Positions 53,442-64,000 of a stretch of 64,000 nt of DNA are shown piece by piece. Under the pieces are notes generated by a model. The model was given only the letters and a program-made list of their open reading frames with translations, ran no database searches and had not been told where the DNA came from. Position 1 is the stretch's first letter. Each line of letters starts with the position of its first letter. A program made the position numbers and the translations under genes. This stretch comes from Rhodanobacter denitrificans (GTDB lineage: Bacteria > Pseudomonadota > Gammaproteobacteria > Xanthomonadales > Rhodanobacteraceae), in the NCBI GenBank assembly GCA_017848855.1, contig JAFIHF010000032.1, forward strand, positions 62,001-126,000, given 5' to 3'.

Positions 53442-54544
53442 GGCTGCGCCTCCGCCATGCCTGCGACGATGATGTCGGTCACGCGGTCCTGGTAGACGGC
53501 GTGGTCGACCTTGAATGGCACGCTGACCTTGTAGCAGCCCACCGTGGCGAGGCTCTTCGCCAGCACGCGTCGCCAGTTCGCGGTCACTTCCGCCATGGTC
53601 AGCATCGCGGGGCGCGCGGTGGCCAGCGCGTTGTATTCCTCCCAGTAGAGATGGTCGTGGAAGATGCTGTATTCGGCGCTGATGACGGCGATCGTCATCT
53701 CGACCGCGCTGGCTGGATCCAGCGCGGACACGCGGATCTCCGGCACGTCCTCGCACACCACGTAGTACAGGCAGGACAGTGGCGCCGAAGCGGATTCCAC
53801 GCGGCGGTACAGCCGGTCAGGCGACATCTTGCGCCGCACGCTGGCGGAGTTCAGGCGGTTCCTGATGTTGAAGTGAGCGCGGTCGATCCAGCCGCGTCCG
53901 GCGAGGATCTCGCTCTTCATCGTGTTGCCGATGCAGTTGTAGCCGTAGATCTTCGGCCACGCCATGTTGCCGTTGACGCGGGCGGTGTCGGACAGCACCA
54001 CGATGTCGTCGCTGACGAAGCCGACATCCGCGTTGCGCCGCAGCGCGAGCATGGCCGACGACTTGCCGACGCCGCCGGTGCCGGCGAGCAGGCAGGCGTT
54101 GCCGGCGATCGTCACGGACGCGGCGTGGATCGGCACCACGTCCTTGAAGAAGTACACCGACGGCACCAGCACGAACTCGTGCAGGATCTGCTCGAATGTC
54201 TCGGCTTCGCGCGAATACTCCATCGACAGCAGGCGGTGCACGGTGCGCCGGAGGCCGTGCCGCGGCTTGATGACGGCTTCCACTTCCAGCCGCTCGCCGC
54301 CGCTGCGCTCCCAGTAGACGTCGACCCGGGGGAACGAAGTCAGCATCCCGTGCGCGTAGCTCTTGTGCACCTTGGGGTTGATCGAGGCCGGCGCGTGTGC
54401 GCTGGCGGCGCGGCCGATGCGGATGTTCACCGCGGGCTCTTGCGCGCCGGCATCCGCGTACAGGCTCAGGCTTTCCGCGAGCAGCGGCTGCAGCTCCGGG
54501 TCGCCGGAAAACGCGTAGCACTTGCCGAAGATGATCTTCTTCAT
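53438..54544 (-). CDS. HPr-kinase-like P-loop protein of polysaccharide clusters
   Basis: This 368-residue protein has a mixed N-terminal domain of about 140 residues. The HprK-type core then reads VVPIHAASVTIAGNACLLAGTGGVGKSSAML, with the P-loop at about residues 154-162, followed by FVSDDIVVLSD as the acidic Walker B-like site. Proteins of this type occur in surface-glycan and peptide-modification clusters and probably phosphorylate a small molecule or protein; the substrate is unknown. It is embedded in the operon with four-base overlaps on both sides. Confidence 0.75.
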   Translation of the reverse strand: MKKIIFGKCYAFSGDPELQPLLAESLSLYADAGAQEPAVNIRIGRAASAHAPASINPKVHKSYAHGMLTSFPRVDVYWERSGGERLEVEAVIKPRHGLRRTVHRLLSMEYSREAETFEQILHEFVLVPSVYFFKDVVPIHAASVTIAGNACLLAGTGGVGKSSAMLALRRNADVGFVSDDIVVLSDTARVNGNMAWPKIYGYNCIGNTMKSEILAGRGWIDRAHFNIRNRLNSASVRRKMSPDRLYRRVESASAPLSCLYYVVCEDVPEIRVSALDPASAVEMTIAVISAEYSIFHDHLYWEEYNALATARPAMLTMAEVTANWRRVLAKSLATVGCYKVSVPFKVDHAVYQDRVTDIIVAGMAEAQP

Positions 54545-55668
54545 GCCGTGCTCGTCCGTTGCGATGGCTGCCGGATCGAAGCCAGCGCCGCAGCCAGCGC
54601 GTCGACGATGGCCGCTTGCTGGCTGGCCGCGAGATAGGGCGACATCGGCAGGCTGAGGACCTGTTCCGCGGCGGCCTCGCACGCCGGCAGGCGCGCGCCG
54701 TGGTCGGCCACCGCCGGCTGCCGGCTGAGCGGCAGCGGGTAGTGCACCGCGGTGGGGATGCCGGCTTCCTTCAGCCGCGCCTGCACGGCGTCGCGCTCGG
54801 GCACCCGGATCGTGTACTGCGCCCATGCGCTGCGGTTGTGCGCCTCGACGCAGGGCGCGAGCGCGGGATCGATCGTGGCGAGCAGCCGGCCGTAGGCCTG
54901 CGCCACCTGCTGGCGCAGCGCGATCTCCTCGTCGAGGAGGTCGAGCTTGGGCAGCAGGATCGCGGCCTGCAGCGTGTCGAGCCGGCTGTTCACGCCCACG
55001 CGCACGTGGTGGTAGCGCCGGTCCTGGCCGTGCCGGGCGATCTGGCGCACGACGCGGGCCAGTTCCGCGTCGTCGGTGAGGATGGCGCCGCCGTCGCCGT
55101 AGCAGCCCAGCGGCTTGGTGGGGAAGAAGCTGGTGCAGGCGAGCGTGCCGAGGCTGCCGCTGCGGCGCCCCTTGTAGCTGGCGCCGAAGCTCTGCGCCGC
55201 ATCCTCGATGACCGGGATGCCGTGGCGCGCGGCGATCGCGCCGATCGCGTCGAAGTCGGCGCACTGGCCGTACAGCGAGACCGGGATGATCGCGCGGGTG
55301 CGCGGCGTGATCGCCGCCGCCAGCAGATTCGGGTCGAGGTTGCAGGTGCGCGGGTCGATGTCCACGTACACCGGGGTGGCGCCGAGCAGGGCAGTGGTTT
55401 CGGCGGTGGCGACATAGCTGAAACCCGGCGTGATCACCTCGTCGTCGGGGCCGATGCCGAGCGCCATCTGGGCGATCTGCAGCGCATCGGTGCCGTTCGC
55501 CACCGACACGCAATGCGCCACGCCCGCGTAGGCGGCCAGCCGTTCCTCCAGCTCGCCCACTTCCGGGCCGAGGATGTACTGGCCATGCGCCAGCACGCGC
55601 GCGATGCCCGCGTCGAGGCGATCCCTGATGCGGGCCTGCTGCGCCTTGAGGTCGATGAAGTCGATCAT
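54541..55668 (-). CDS. DegT/DnrJ/EryC1/StrS sugar aminotransferase (WbpE-like)
   Basis: This 375-residue PLP enzyme aminates a keto-sugar nucleotide. The PLP lysine lies near residue 182 in [16 protein letters not shown]. Other family motifs are [45 protein letters not shown] and [14 protein letters not shown]. With the WbpD-like acetyltransferase (four-base overlap) and WbpB-like dehydrogenase upstream it fits formation of UDP-2-acetamido-3-amino-glucuronate. Confidence 0.92.
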   Translation of the reverse strand: MIDFIDLKAQQARIRDRLDAGIARVLAHGQYILGPEVGELEERLAAYAGVAHCVSVANGTDALQIAQMALGIGPDDEVITPGFSYVATAETTALLGATPVYVDIDPRTCNLDPNLLAAAITPRTRAIIPVSLYGQCADFDAIGAIAARHGIPVIEDAAQSFGASYKGRRSGSLGTLACTSFFPTKPLGCYGDGGAILTDDAELARVVRQIARHGQDRRYHHVRVGVNSRLDTLQAAILLPKLDLLDEEIALRQQVAQAYGRLLATIDPALAPCVEAHNRSAWAQYTIRVPERDAVQARLKEAGIPTAVHYPLPLSRQPAVADHGARLPACEAAAEQVLSLPMSPYLAASQQAAIVDALAAALASIRQPSQRTSTA

Positions 55669-56252
55669 GCGCGGGCGTCCTGCCTGTGCAGCGTGTTGCC
55701 GGCCAGCACGTAGCGGCTGCCGGTGTGGGCGCAGACGGCTTCGGCGTGGCCTTCCAGCGGCAGGTCGAGCTGCTCGCCGAATTCGCTCATCCAGCCGATC
55801 TGCCGCGCCGGCACACCCACCACCAGCGCATACGCCGGCACGTCGCGGTTGACGACCGCGCCGGCGCCCACGAACGCGAATTCGCCGATGGTGACGCCGC
55901 AGACGATGGTGCAGTTCGCGCCCAGCGTGGCGCCGCGCCCGACCACGGTGTCGCGGTACTCGTCCTTGCGCGCGATCAGCGAGCGCGGGTTGTAGACGTT
56001 GGTGAACACCATGCTGGGGCCGCAGAACACGCCTTCCTCCAGCGTCACGTTGTCGTACACCGAGACGTTGTTCTGGATCTTGCAGCGGTCGCCGATCACC
56101 ACCTTGTTGCCCACGAACACGTTCTGGCCGAGCGAGACCTCGCGGCCGATGCGCGCGCCGGCGCAGACGTGCACGAAGTGCCAGATGCGCGAGCCCGCGC
56201 CGATCCGGGCGCCTTCGTCGACGATGGCGGAAGGGTGCTGGTAGTGGTCCAT
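55665..56252 (-). CDS. Hexapeptide-repeat N-acetyltransferase (WbpD-like)
   Basis: This 195-residue left-handed beta-helix acetyltransferase has repeats such as [79 protein letters not shown] and ends [16 protein letters not shown] plus a short tail. This matches the enzymes acetylating the 3-amino group of UDP-GlcNAc3NA. The start lies four bases from the end of the second structured repeat. Confidence 0.92.
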   Translation of the reverse strand: MDHYQHPSAIVDEGARIGAGSRIWHFVHVCAGARIGREVSLGQNVFVGNKVVIGDRCKIQNNVSVYDNVTLEEGVFCGPSMVFTNVYNPRSLIARKDEYRDTVVGRGATLGANCTIVCGVTIGEFAFVGAGAVVNRDVPAYALVVGVPARQIGWMSEFGEQLDLPLEGHAEAVCAHTGSRYVLAGNTLHRQDARA

Positions 56253-56256
56253 GCTT

Positions 56257-56524
56257 AGAGCCTGTTCAATGTCTCCGCGTGGCCCGCGCCGGGAGCTGTT
56301 TGCGCGCAGGCCAAGGAAGAACGAAGGAGTGGACGTCCGTCCACGACTGAGTGATGACGCCGGGATGCGGGCAAACAGCCCCGGCCCGAAGGGTTGCCCT
56401 CGAATGGCCGCCATGCGGCAGCGCGCGGCTTGACCCGCCAGCCAGGCAGGTGCTGCGCCACGCGCCACCGCCTGACGGCCATTCGAGGACAACGCGAGCT
56501 ACGTGGAGACATTGAACAGGCTCT
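56257..56524. repeat. Structured dispersed element, copy 2 (268 bp)
   Basis: The ends are AGAGCCTGTTCA (56257) and TGAACAGGCTCT (to 56524). The terminal stem again spans about 25 positions, but beyond TTCA its sequence differs from copy 1 and both arms have changed together. The second stem pairs 56393-56409 with 56477-56493. The central block from CGCGCCGGGAGCTGTTTGCG on is nearly identical to copy 1. The element lies exactly between the acetyltransferase start and the stop of the WbpB-like gene. Confidence 0.92.
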
Positions 56525-59784
<3,260 letters not shown>

Positions 59785-59805
59785 CTCCTGACGTGAAAAC
59801 TTGTG

Positions 59806-60282
59806 TCACAGATAAAGCCGCCAGCTGTCGACCCCCTTTGCGATCATTTCGTGAACGTATTCGAATGCCGTGCGACTTTGCCGATAGGGATCGGGGATAT
59901 CCGCTCCATTCATCCATTTGTCGAACAGGTAGACCTTGCCGCGCGTTTCGGGCGCCAGTTGCATCATCGCTTCGACCTGGCTCTGTTCCATGCCGAGCAC
60001 CAGGTCGGCTTCGCGCAGCATCGATGGCGTCAGCTGGCGGGCACGATGCCGCGTACCGTCGATGCCGTTTTCAGCCAGCAGTTGCAGGGCGGTCGCATCC
60101 ATGGGCCTGCCCGCGGGCGCGCAAAGCCCTGCGCTGCTGAATGCAACACGGTGCGATTGCATGCGGTGCCGGAACAGATACTCGGCCGTAGGGCTGCGGC
60201 AGACATTACCCATGCAGACGATCAGTATCCGTTCGAACACAGCGGCGTCATGCTCCCGTATCCCGAATCGATGTCGATCCAT
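59806..60282 (-). CDS. Low-molecular-weight protein-tyrosine phosphatase (Wzb-type)
   Basis: This 158-residue phosphatase should dephosphorylate the Wzc tyrosine tail. The catalytic loop is CMGNVCRS (CX5R) and the general-acid loop is DIPDPYRQS with the DP motif. The start is uncertain: ATG 60282 adds 14 residues before the core, while GTG 60240 gives the usual short N-terminus MFERILIVC. It is the first gene of the long - strand operon, 21 bases before the Wzc gene. Confidence 0.9.
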   Translation of the reverse strand: MDRHRFGIREHDAAVFERILIVCMGNVCRSPTAEYLFRHRMQSHRVAFSSAGLCAPAGRPMDATALQLLAENGIDGTRHRARQLTPSMLREADLVLGMEQSQVEAMMQLAPETRGKVYLFDKWMNGADIPDPYRQSRTAFEYVHEMIAKGVDSWRLYL

Positions 60283-60745
60283 GGATGCCAGAAATGGCGG
60301 TATCGGCCTCCTGTCGGATTTCAGGAAAACCCGCAACGAACGGGTTTCGTGGCCCTGTTTTGAACGTGTATAGCTGCCTCACGAAGAGGCTCAATGGCAA
60401 GTGGCATGCAGGCGGCGGGCCTGCTTGTTATCTCGCCTCCGGCATGGTGCAAAGCGATGGTCGCGTCGAATACGCGCCGGAGACGGTTTATCGATCTTCG
60501 GATCGAAAAGGGGTATCGATCATTGCACGTCCGGATTGCCTGTCAGTGAACAAGAGCAAAATGCGCCAATTCATGGATGTGAGTCGCTTGCATTTCACGT
60601 TGCCTTGGCTGGATTGACGAGATCATCGGCAATTTGCTTTGACAGATTTCGCAAATCCATGGCGTGCGAACTTGCGCCGGAATTCATCCGCCGGTAACCC
60701 CGCCGATCCCATGCTCGGCGCTCCAAACCAACGCGGGAGGTCGTC
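60283..60745. other. Intergenic region upstream of the polysaccharide operon and a small + strand gene
   Basis: I see no convincing gene in this 463-base divergent gap. It must hold the promoter of the wzb-wzc operon and that of the 60746 gene. No JUMPstart/ops-like sequence was noticed, and no clear promoter boxes stand out. Confidence 0.5.
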
Positions 60746-60958
60746 ATGGGAATTCTGGATACCCTGGGTGAAGTCGCCGGTGCCGTGGCGGCGGTCGAGG
60801 GCGCGGAAAAGCTCGATCCGAATGCGGGCCTGCTGACCAAAGGCCTCGCGGCCGTCGCCGGCTTCAAGGGCGCGGAAGCGCTGGAATCGGCGCTCGGCAA
60901 GAAGAAGGAGGAGGCCGCCGACGCGGACGCAGCGCCCGCCGACGACAGCCAGTCCTGA
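60746..60958 (+). CDS. Small acidic hypothetical protein
   Basis: This 70-residue protein is MGILDTLGEVAGAVAAVEGAEK, followed by Ala/Gly-rich amphipathic helices and a K-rich then D/A-rich tail. It has no signal peptide and no hydrophobic segment long enough for a membrane span. GGGAGG precedes the ATG and a terminator follows, so expression as a single gene is likely. The sequence recalls small stress-related proteins, but the family is not recognised. Confidence 0.65.
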   Translation: MGILDTLGEVAGAVAAVEGAEKLDPNAGLLTKGLAAVAGFKGAEALESALGKKKEEAADADAAPADDSQS

Positions 60959-60978
60959 GCTTCACCGTCACCGTATGC

Positions 60979-61005
60979 AAGGGCCATCCATCGGGTGGCC
61001 CTTTT
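60979..61005 (+). terminator. Rho-independent terminator after the small gene
   Basis: AAGGGCCATCC and GGGTGGCCCTTTT form an 8- to 10-bp stem with a short loop and a T-run. Confidence 0.8.
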
Positions 61006-61060
61006 GGCTGTGAGGATTACGGCACGTCCCGTGCGCCATCGTCGTGTGGAGCGGCCGGCT

Positions 61061-62338
61061 TCAGCCGTTCGTCGCGTGTTGCGCGCAGCTCGCGGCGCGC
61101 GTCTGCAGCAGTTCGCGTTCGCGCGCATTGCGGGTGAGCGCGGCGGCGCGTTCGAATTCCGTGCGGGCTTCGCCGTGGCGCTCGAGTTTTTCCAGCAGGT
61201 CGCCGCGCACGGCGGGCAGCAGGTGGTAGTTCGCCAGCAGCGGTTCGTCGCGCAGCGCGTCGACGAGCGCGAGGCCGGCAGCCGGACCGCTGGCCATCGC
61301 CACCGCCACCGCGCGGTTGAGTTCCACCACCGGCGAGGGCGCCACGGCGGCAAGCGTGGCGTACAGCGCGGCGATGCGGTTCCAGTCGGTTTGTTCCGCG
61401 CTGGCAGCGCGCGCGTGGCAGGCGGCGATCGCGGCCTGCAAGGTGTATGGCTCCGCCTCGCCGCCGAGTTGGCGCGCGCGCTCCAGCGCCGCGAGGCCGC
61501 GCTGGATCAGCAGCCGGTCCCAGCGCGCGCGGTTCTGATCCAGCAGCCGGATCGGTTCGCCGTCCGGGCCGCTGCGCGCGTGCATGCGCGAGGCCTGCAG
61601 CTCCATCAGCGCAAGCAGGCCGAACACCGGCGCCTGCCGCGGCATCAGCCCGGCGAGGATGCGGCCCAGCCGCAGCGCCTCCTCGCACAGCGCGGGGCGC
61701 ATCCAGTCGTCGCCGGCGGTGGCGGTGTAGCCCTCGTTGAATACCAGGTAGATCACGCCGAGCACGGCGTCGAGCCGCTCGGCCAGTTCCTCGCCGCGCG
61801 GCACCTCGAATGGCACCTGCTTGTCGGCCAGCGTGCGTTTGGCGCGCACGATGCGCTGCGCGATGGTGGGTTCGGGCTGCAGGAAGGCGCGGGCGATCTC
61901 GGCGGTGCTGAGGCCGCCGAGCAGGCGCAGGGTGAGCGCCACCCGCGATTCGGCGGGCAGCGCGGGATGGCAGGCGGTGAAGATCAGGCGCAGCAGATCG
62001 TCGCCGATGTCGTCGTCCAGCATGGCGTCGAAACGGGGCATGGCATCGGCCTGTTCGGCCTCCAGCTCGCGGGCGATCTCCTCGTGCTTGCGCTCCATCA
62101 GCTGATGGCGGCGCAGGCGGTCGATCGCGCGGTGTTTCGCGGTGGTCATCAGCCAGGCGCCGGGGTTGTCCGGCACGCCGGTCTGCGGCCACTGTTCCAG
62201 CGCGGTCACCAGCGCGTCCTGCGCCAGTTCCTCGGCCAGGCCCACGTCGCGCAGCATGCGCGCGAGCCCGGCGATGATCCGCGCCGATTCGATCCGCCAG
62301 ATGGCTTCGATGCTGCGATGGGTGTCGGTCGCCGTCAT
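61061..62338 (-). CDS. ECF42-type RNA polymerase sigma factor with C-terminal helical domain
   Basis: This 425-residue protein has a sigma region 2 (about 15-80, AEELAQDALVTALEQWP, PGAWLMTTAKHRAIDRLRR) and region 4 (about 130-190, LGGLSTAEIARAFLQPEPTIAQRIVRAKR). These are followed by a large TPR-like helical domain with VIYLVFNEGYTATAGDDW and LLALMELQASRMHAR. This is the layout of ECF42 factors, which lack a classical anti-sigma and are encoded beside YciI-type proteins, exactly as here. It is the last gene of the - strand cassette. Confidence 0.92.
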   Translation of the reverse strand: MTATDTHRSIEAIWRIESARIIAGLARMLRDVGLAEELAQDALVTALEQWPQTGVPDNPGAWLMTTAKHRAIDRLRRHQLMERKHEEIARELEAEQADAMPRFDAMLDDDIGDDLLRLIFTACHPALPAESRVALTLRLLGGLSTAEIARAFLQPEPTIAQRIVRAKRTLADKQVPFEVPRGEELAERLDAVLGVIYLVFNEGYTATAGDDWMRPALCEEALRLGRILAGLMPRQAPVFGLLALMELQASRMHARSGPDGEPIRLLDQNRARWDRLLIQRGLAALERARQLGGEAEPYTLQAAIAACHARAASAEQTDWNRIAALYATLAAVAPSPVVELNRAVAVAMASGPAAGLALVDALRDEPLLANYHLLPAVRGDLLEKLERHGEARTEFERAAALTRNARERELLQTRAASCAQHATNG

Positions 62339-62421
62339 GGCGCCCGATCAGACCATCATCGTTTCGTGGCGGCAAGTGGAGCAGCCACGACGCGGAATCC
62401 AACGGCGAAGCGCGTCGCGGT

Positions 62422-63000
62422 CTATCCGCTCTTCAAGGCTCCGGCGGCCTTGTAGGTGCCGAGGATGACGCCGGACGGCATCGCTTTCGTGCCGACGAGC
62501 TCGAATGCGCGTGGCGGGGTGCCGTGCGCAAAGAAGCGCTTGCCCGTGCCCAGCAGCACCGGATAGACCACCAGCAGCATGTCGTCCGCCAGCCCGTGTT
62601 CGAGCAGCGTCGAGGTCAGCGTGGAGCTGCCCCACAGGATGAGGTCCGGGCCGTCCTGCGACTTGATGCGGCGCACGTCCGCGACGAGGTCCGGCCCCAG
62701 CCCCTCGTACGGCCCCCATGCGAGGCTTTCCGGCCGGTGGGTGGCGACGTACTTGGTGGCCGCATTGAGCGCGTCCGCCATCGGGCTGCTCGGCGCCTTG
62801 GGCCAGAAGCCCGACCACAGGTCGTAGGTGCGGCGGCCGAGCAGCAGGTCGAAGCGCCCGCCGTGCGCGGCGAAGAGTTCGTCGCGGCCCGCGGGCGTGC
62901 GATAGGGCGCGGTCCAGTCGGCGTAGGGGAAGCCGTCTTCGCCGGAGGCCTGGATCACGCCGTCCAGCGAGATGTGTTCCATGATCCTGAGCTTGCGCAT
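62422..63000 (-). CDS. Dihydrofolate-reductase-like (RibD C-terminal domain) protein
   Basis: This 192-residue protein starts MRKLRIMEHISLDGVIQASGED, contains DLLLGRRTYDLWSGFWP and LILWGSSTLTSTLLEHGLADDMLLVVYPVLLGTGKRFF. These are the conserved blocks of the RibD-C/YwjB family, NADPH-binding reductases whose substrate is usually unknown. It lies in the ECF42 cassette between a VOC protein and the sigma factor. Confidence 0.9.
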   Translation of the reverse strand: MRKLRIMEHISLDGVIQASGEDGFPYADWTAPYRTPAGRDELFAAHGGRFDLLLGRRTYDLWSGFWPKAPSSPMADALNAATKYVATHRPESLAWGPYEGLGPDLVADVRRIKSQDGPDLILWGSSTLTSTLLEHGLADDMLLVVYPVLLGTGKRFFAHGTPPRAFELVGTKAMPSGVILGTYKAAGALKSG

Positions 63001-63030
63001 GGCAGTCTCCGTTGTCGGGGAAATGGGTCG

Positions 63031-63447
63031 TCACTGCGCAGGCGGACAGTTGACCATCCACGGCACCCCGTAGCGGTCCACCAGCATGCCGAAACGCGCG
63101 GACCAGAACGTCTCGCCGATCGGCATCTCCACCTTGCCGCCTTCGACCAGCGCGTTGAAGATGCGCTCGGCCTCCGCCGGCGTATCGACCTGGATCGAGA
63201 CCGAACAGCCATGGATCGGCTTGTACGGACCCATCGACGACATCGCGTCCGAGGCCATCAGCATCTGGTCGCCCACTTCCAGCCGGACGTGCATCACTTT
63301 GTCGCGCATCTCCGGCGGTATCTGCATCTCCGGTGGCGCCTCGCTGAAGCGCGAGAGTTGGGCGATCTTGCCGCCGAGGCAGCGGGCGTAGAACTCGAAG
63401 GCTGCTTCGGCATTGCCGTCGAGGATGAGGTAGGCGACGAGTTGCAT
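63031..63447 (-). CDS. VOC/PhnB-like family protein
   Basis: This 138-residue protein starts MQLVAYLILDGNAEAAFEFYARCLGG, the PhnB/glyoxalase-like fold start, and ends FWSARFGMLVDRYGVPWMVNC. Such proteins are metal-dependent or structural relatives of glyoxalase; activity cannot be inferred. It is a common partner of ECF42 sigma genes. Confidence 0.9.
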   Translation of the reverse strand: MQLVAYLILDGNAEAAFEFYARCLGGKIAQLSRFSEAPPEMQIPPEMRDKVMHVRLEVGDQMLMASDAMSSMGPYKPIHGCSVSIQVDTPAEAERIFNALVEGGKVEMPIGETFWSARFGMLVDRYGVPWMVNCPPAQ

Positions 63448-63475
63448 GGCGGTTCTCCGTGGGTTGAACAGCGGA

Positions 63476-63895
63476 TCAATGACGCTGGTCGATCTGCGCG
63501 CGCAGGCGTTCTTCCCGCGCGCGCAGTTCGGGCGTGAGCGTGTCGCCGAAGTCCTCGGCCTCGTACAGCGGGCGAATCTCCACCTCGGTGCCGCCGTCGA
63601 ACGGGGCGCGCTTCAGCCACTCGATCGCCTCGGCCAGCGACTTCACCTGCCACAGCCAGAAGCCGGCGACCAGTTCCTTGCTCTCGGCGAACGGGCCGTC
63701 GATCACCGTGCGCTGCTTGCCGTCGAAGCGCACGCGCGCGCCGCTGGAACTGGGCTTCAGCCCGTCGCCGGCCAGCATCACGCCAGCCTTCACCAGCTCC
63801 TCGTTGTACTTGCCCATCGCCTCGAACAGCGCGGTGTCCGGCAGCACGCCGGCTTCGCTGTCGCGGTCCGCCTTGACTATCACCATGCATCGCAT
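63476..63895 (-). CDS. YciI family (DGPF-domain) protein
   Basis: This 139-residue protein reads MRCMVIVKADRDSEAGVLP, then LFEAMGKYNEELVKAGVMLAGDGL and FDGKQRTVIDGPFAESKELVAGFWLWQVKSLAEAIEW. The DGPF motif is present. These proteins regularly accompany ECF42 factors and may modulate them. GGAGAGACG precedes the ATG. It is the first gene of the cassette; the promoter should lie in 63896-64000. Confidence 0.92.
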   Translation of the reverse strand: MRCMVIVKADRDSEAGVLPDTALFEAMGKYNEELVKAGVMLAGDGLKPSSSGARVRFDGKQRTVIDGPFAESKELVAGFWLWQVKSLAEAIEWLKRAPFDGGTEVEIRPLYEAEDFGDTLTPELRAREERLRAQIDQRH

Positions 63896-64000
63896 CGTCG
63901 TCTCTCCGGTAGGGCGGGGCGGGTGGCCCCGGTGGCGTTCTCATCGGTGCGACGAACGGCGATGTGCGGGATCGACATCGGGCGGGCGGATTTTTTTGCG

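Noticed and set aside
44695-54544. A lasso-peptide or RiPP cluster, because AsnB-like and HprK-like genes occur together
   Set aside because: No precursor peptide, transglutaminase-like protease or PqqD-like recognition protein is present, and the surrounding genes are all for a Wzx/Wzy glycan.
56255-56512. An 85-residue ORF within the second structured element (and a matching one in copy 1)
   Set aside because: The shared reading frame follows from the conserved core. The arms encode different residues and there is no start signal; the changes preserve pairing rather than protein.

Overview
The window is a 64 kb piece of chromosome from a GC-rich gammaproteobacterium. Gene content and order point to the Xanthomonadales, most likely the Rhodanobacteraceae (Rhodanobacter/Dyella/Frateuria type). 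The evidence is an rpoE-rseA-mucD operon without rseB, the order lepA-lepB-DUF4845-rnc-era-recO, fabV as enoyl reductase, a tmRNA tag reading ANDDNYALAA, and REP-like and heptamer intergenic repeats. Species is not resolved.

Bases 1-28.8 kb are core genome, mostly on the + strand. In order they hold the end of an antiporter-like membrane protein, a periplasmic FKBP, ugd-slyX, a DUF2058 protein, a FadB/FadJ-type enzyme (- strand) and a GGDEF/EAL protein with its small partner. Next come the RpoE envelope-stress operon with a consensus promoter, the lepA to recO run, a receiver-Hpt protein (- strand), a YdbH/YdbL pair, rlmD, CYTH, nagZ, hpt and a thioinosine/thioadenosine phosphorylase. A cold-shock gene, cutC, fabV and ssrA (tmRNA) close the section.

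From the ssrA 3' end to about 36.72 kb lies a probable genomic island with lower and patchy GC. It carries a TetR-controlled export operon (HlyD adaptor, FtsX/MacB-type permease, ATPase, His-rich periplasmic protein, NodT/TolC outer-membrane factor). Behind the operon is wreckage: a small recombinase-cassette protein, a frameshifted fragment and a doubly truncated Hsp70. The island's right edge cuts a sugar formyltransferase gene.

From 36.7 to 60.3 kb is an exopolysaccharide/O-antigen-type Wzx/Wzy locus. One arm, with the export lipoprotein and the initiating phosphoglycosyl transferase, reads on the + strand. A long - strand operon reads from the Wzb-type phosphatase and Wzc-type kinase through a WbpB/WbpD/WbpE-like sugar set, an HPr-kinase-like protein, the flippase, glycosyltransferases, polymerase and AsnB to a beta-helix protein. 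Together these predict a secreted acidic glycan containing a 2,3-diacetamido uronic acid, possibly amidated. Two copies of a 267/268 bp element with strongly paired ends sit inside this operon. Their paired arms differ in sequence but keep pairing, which is the most striking unexplained signal in the window.

The last 3 kb hold a small + strand gene and a - strand cassette (YciI, VOC, RibD-like reductase, ECF42-type sigma factor).
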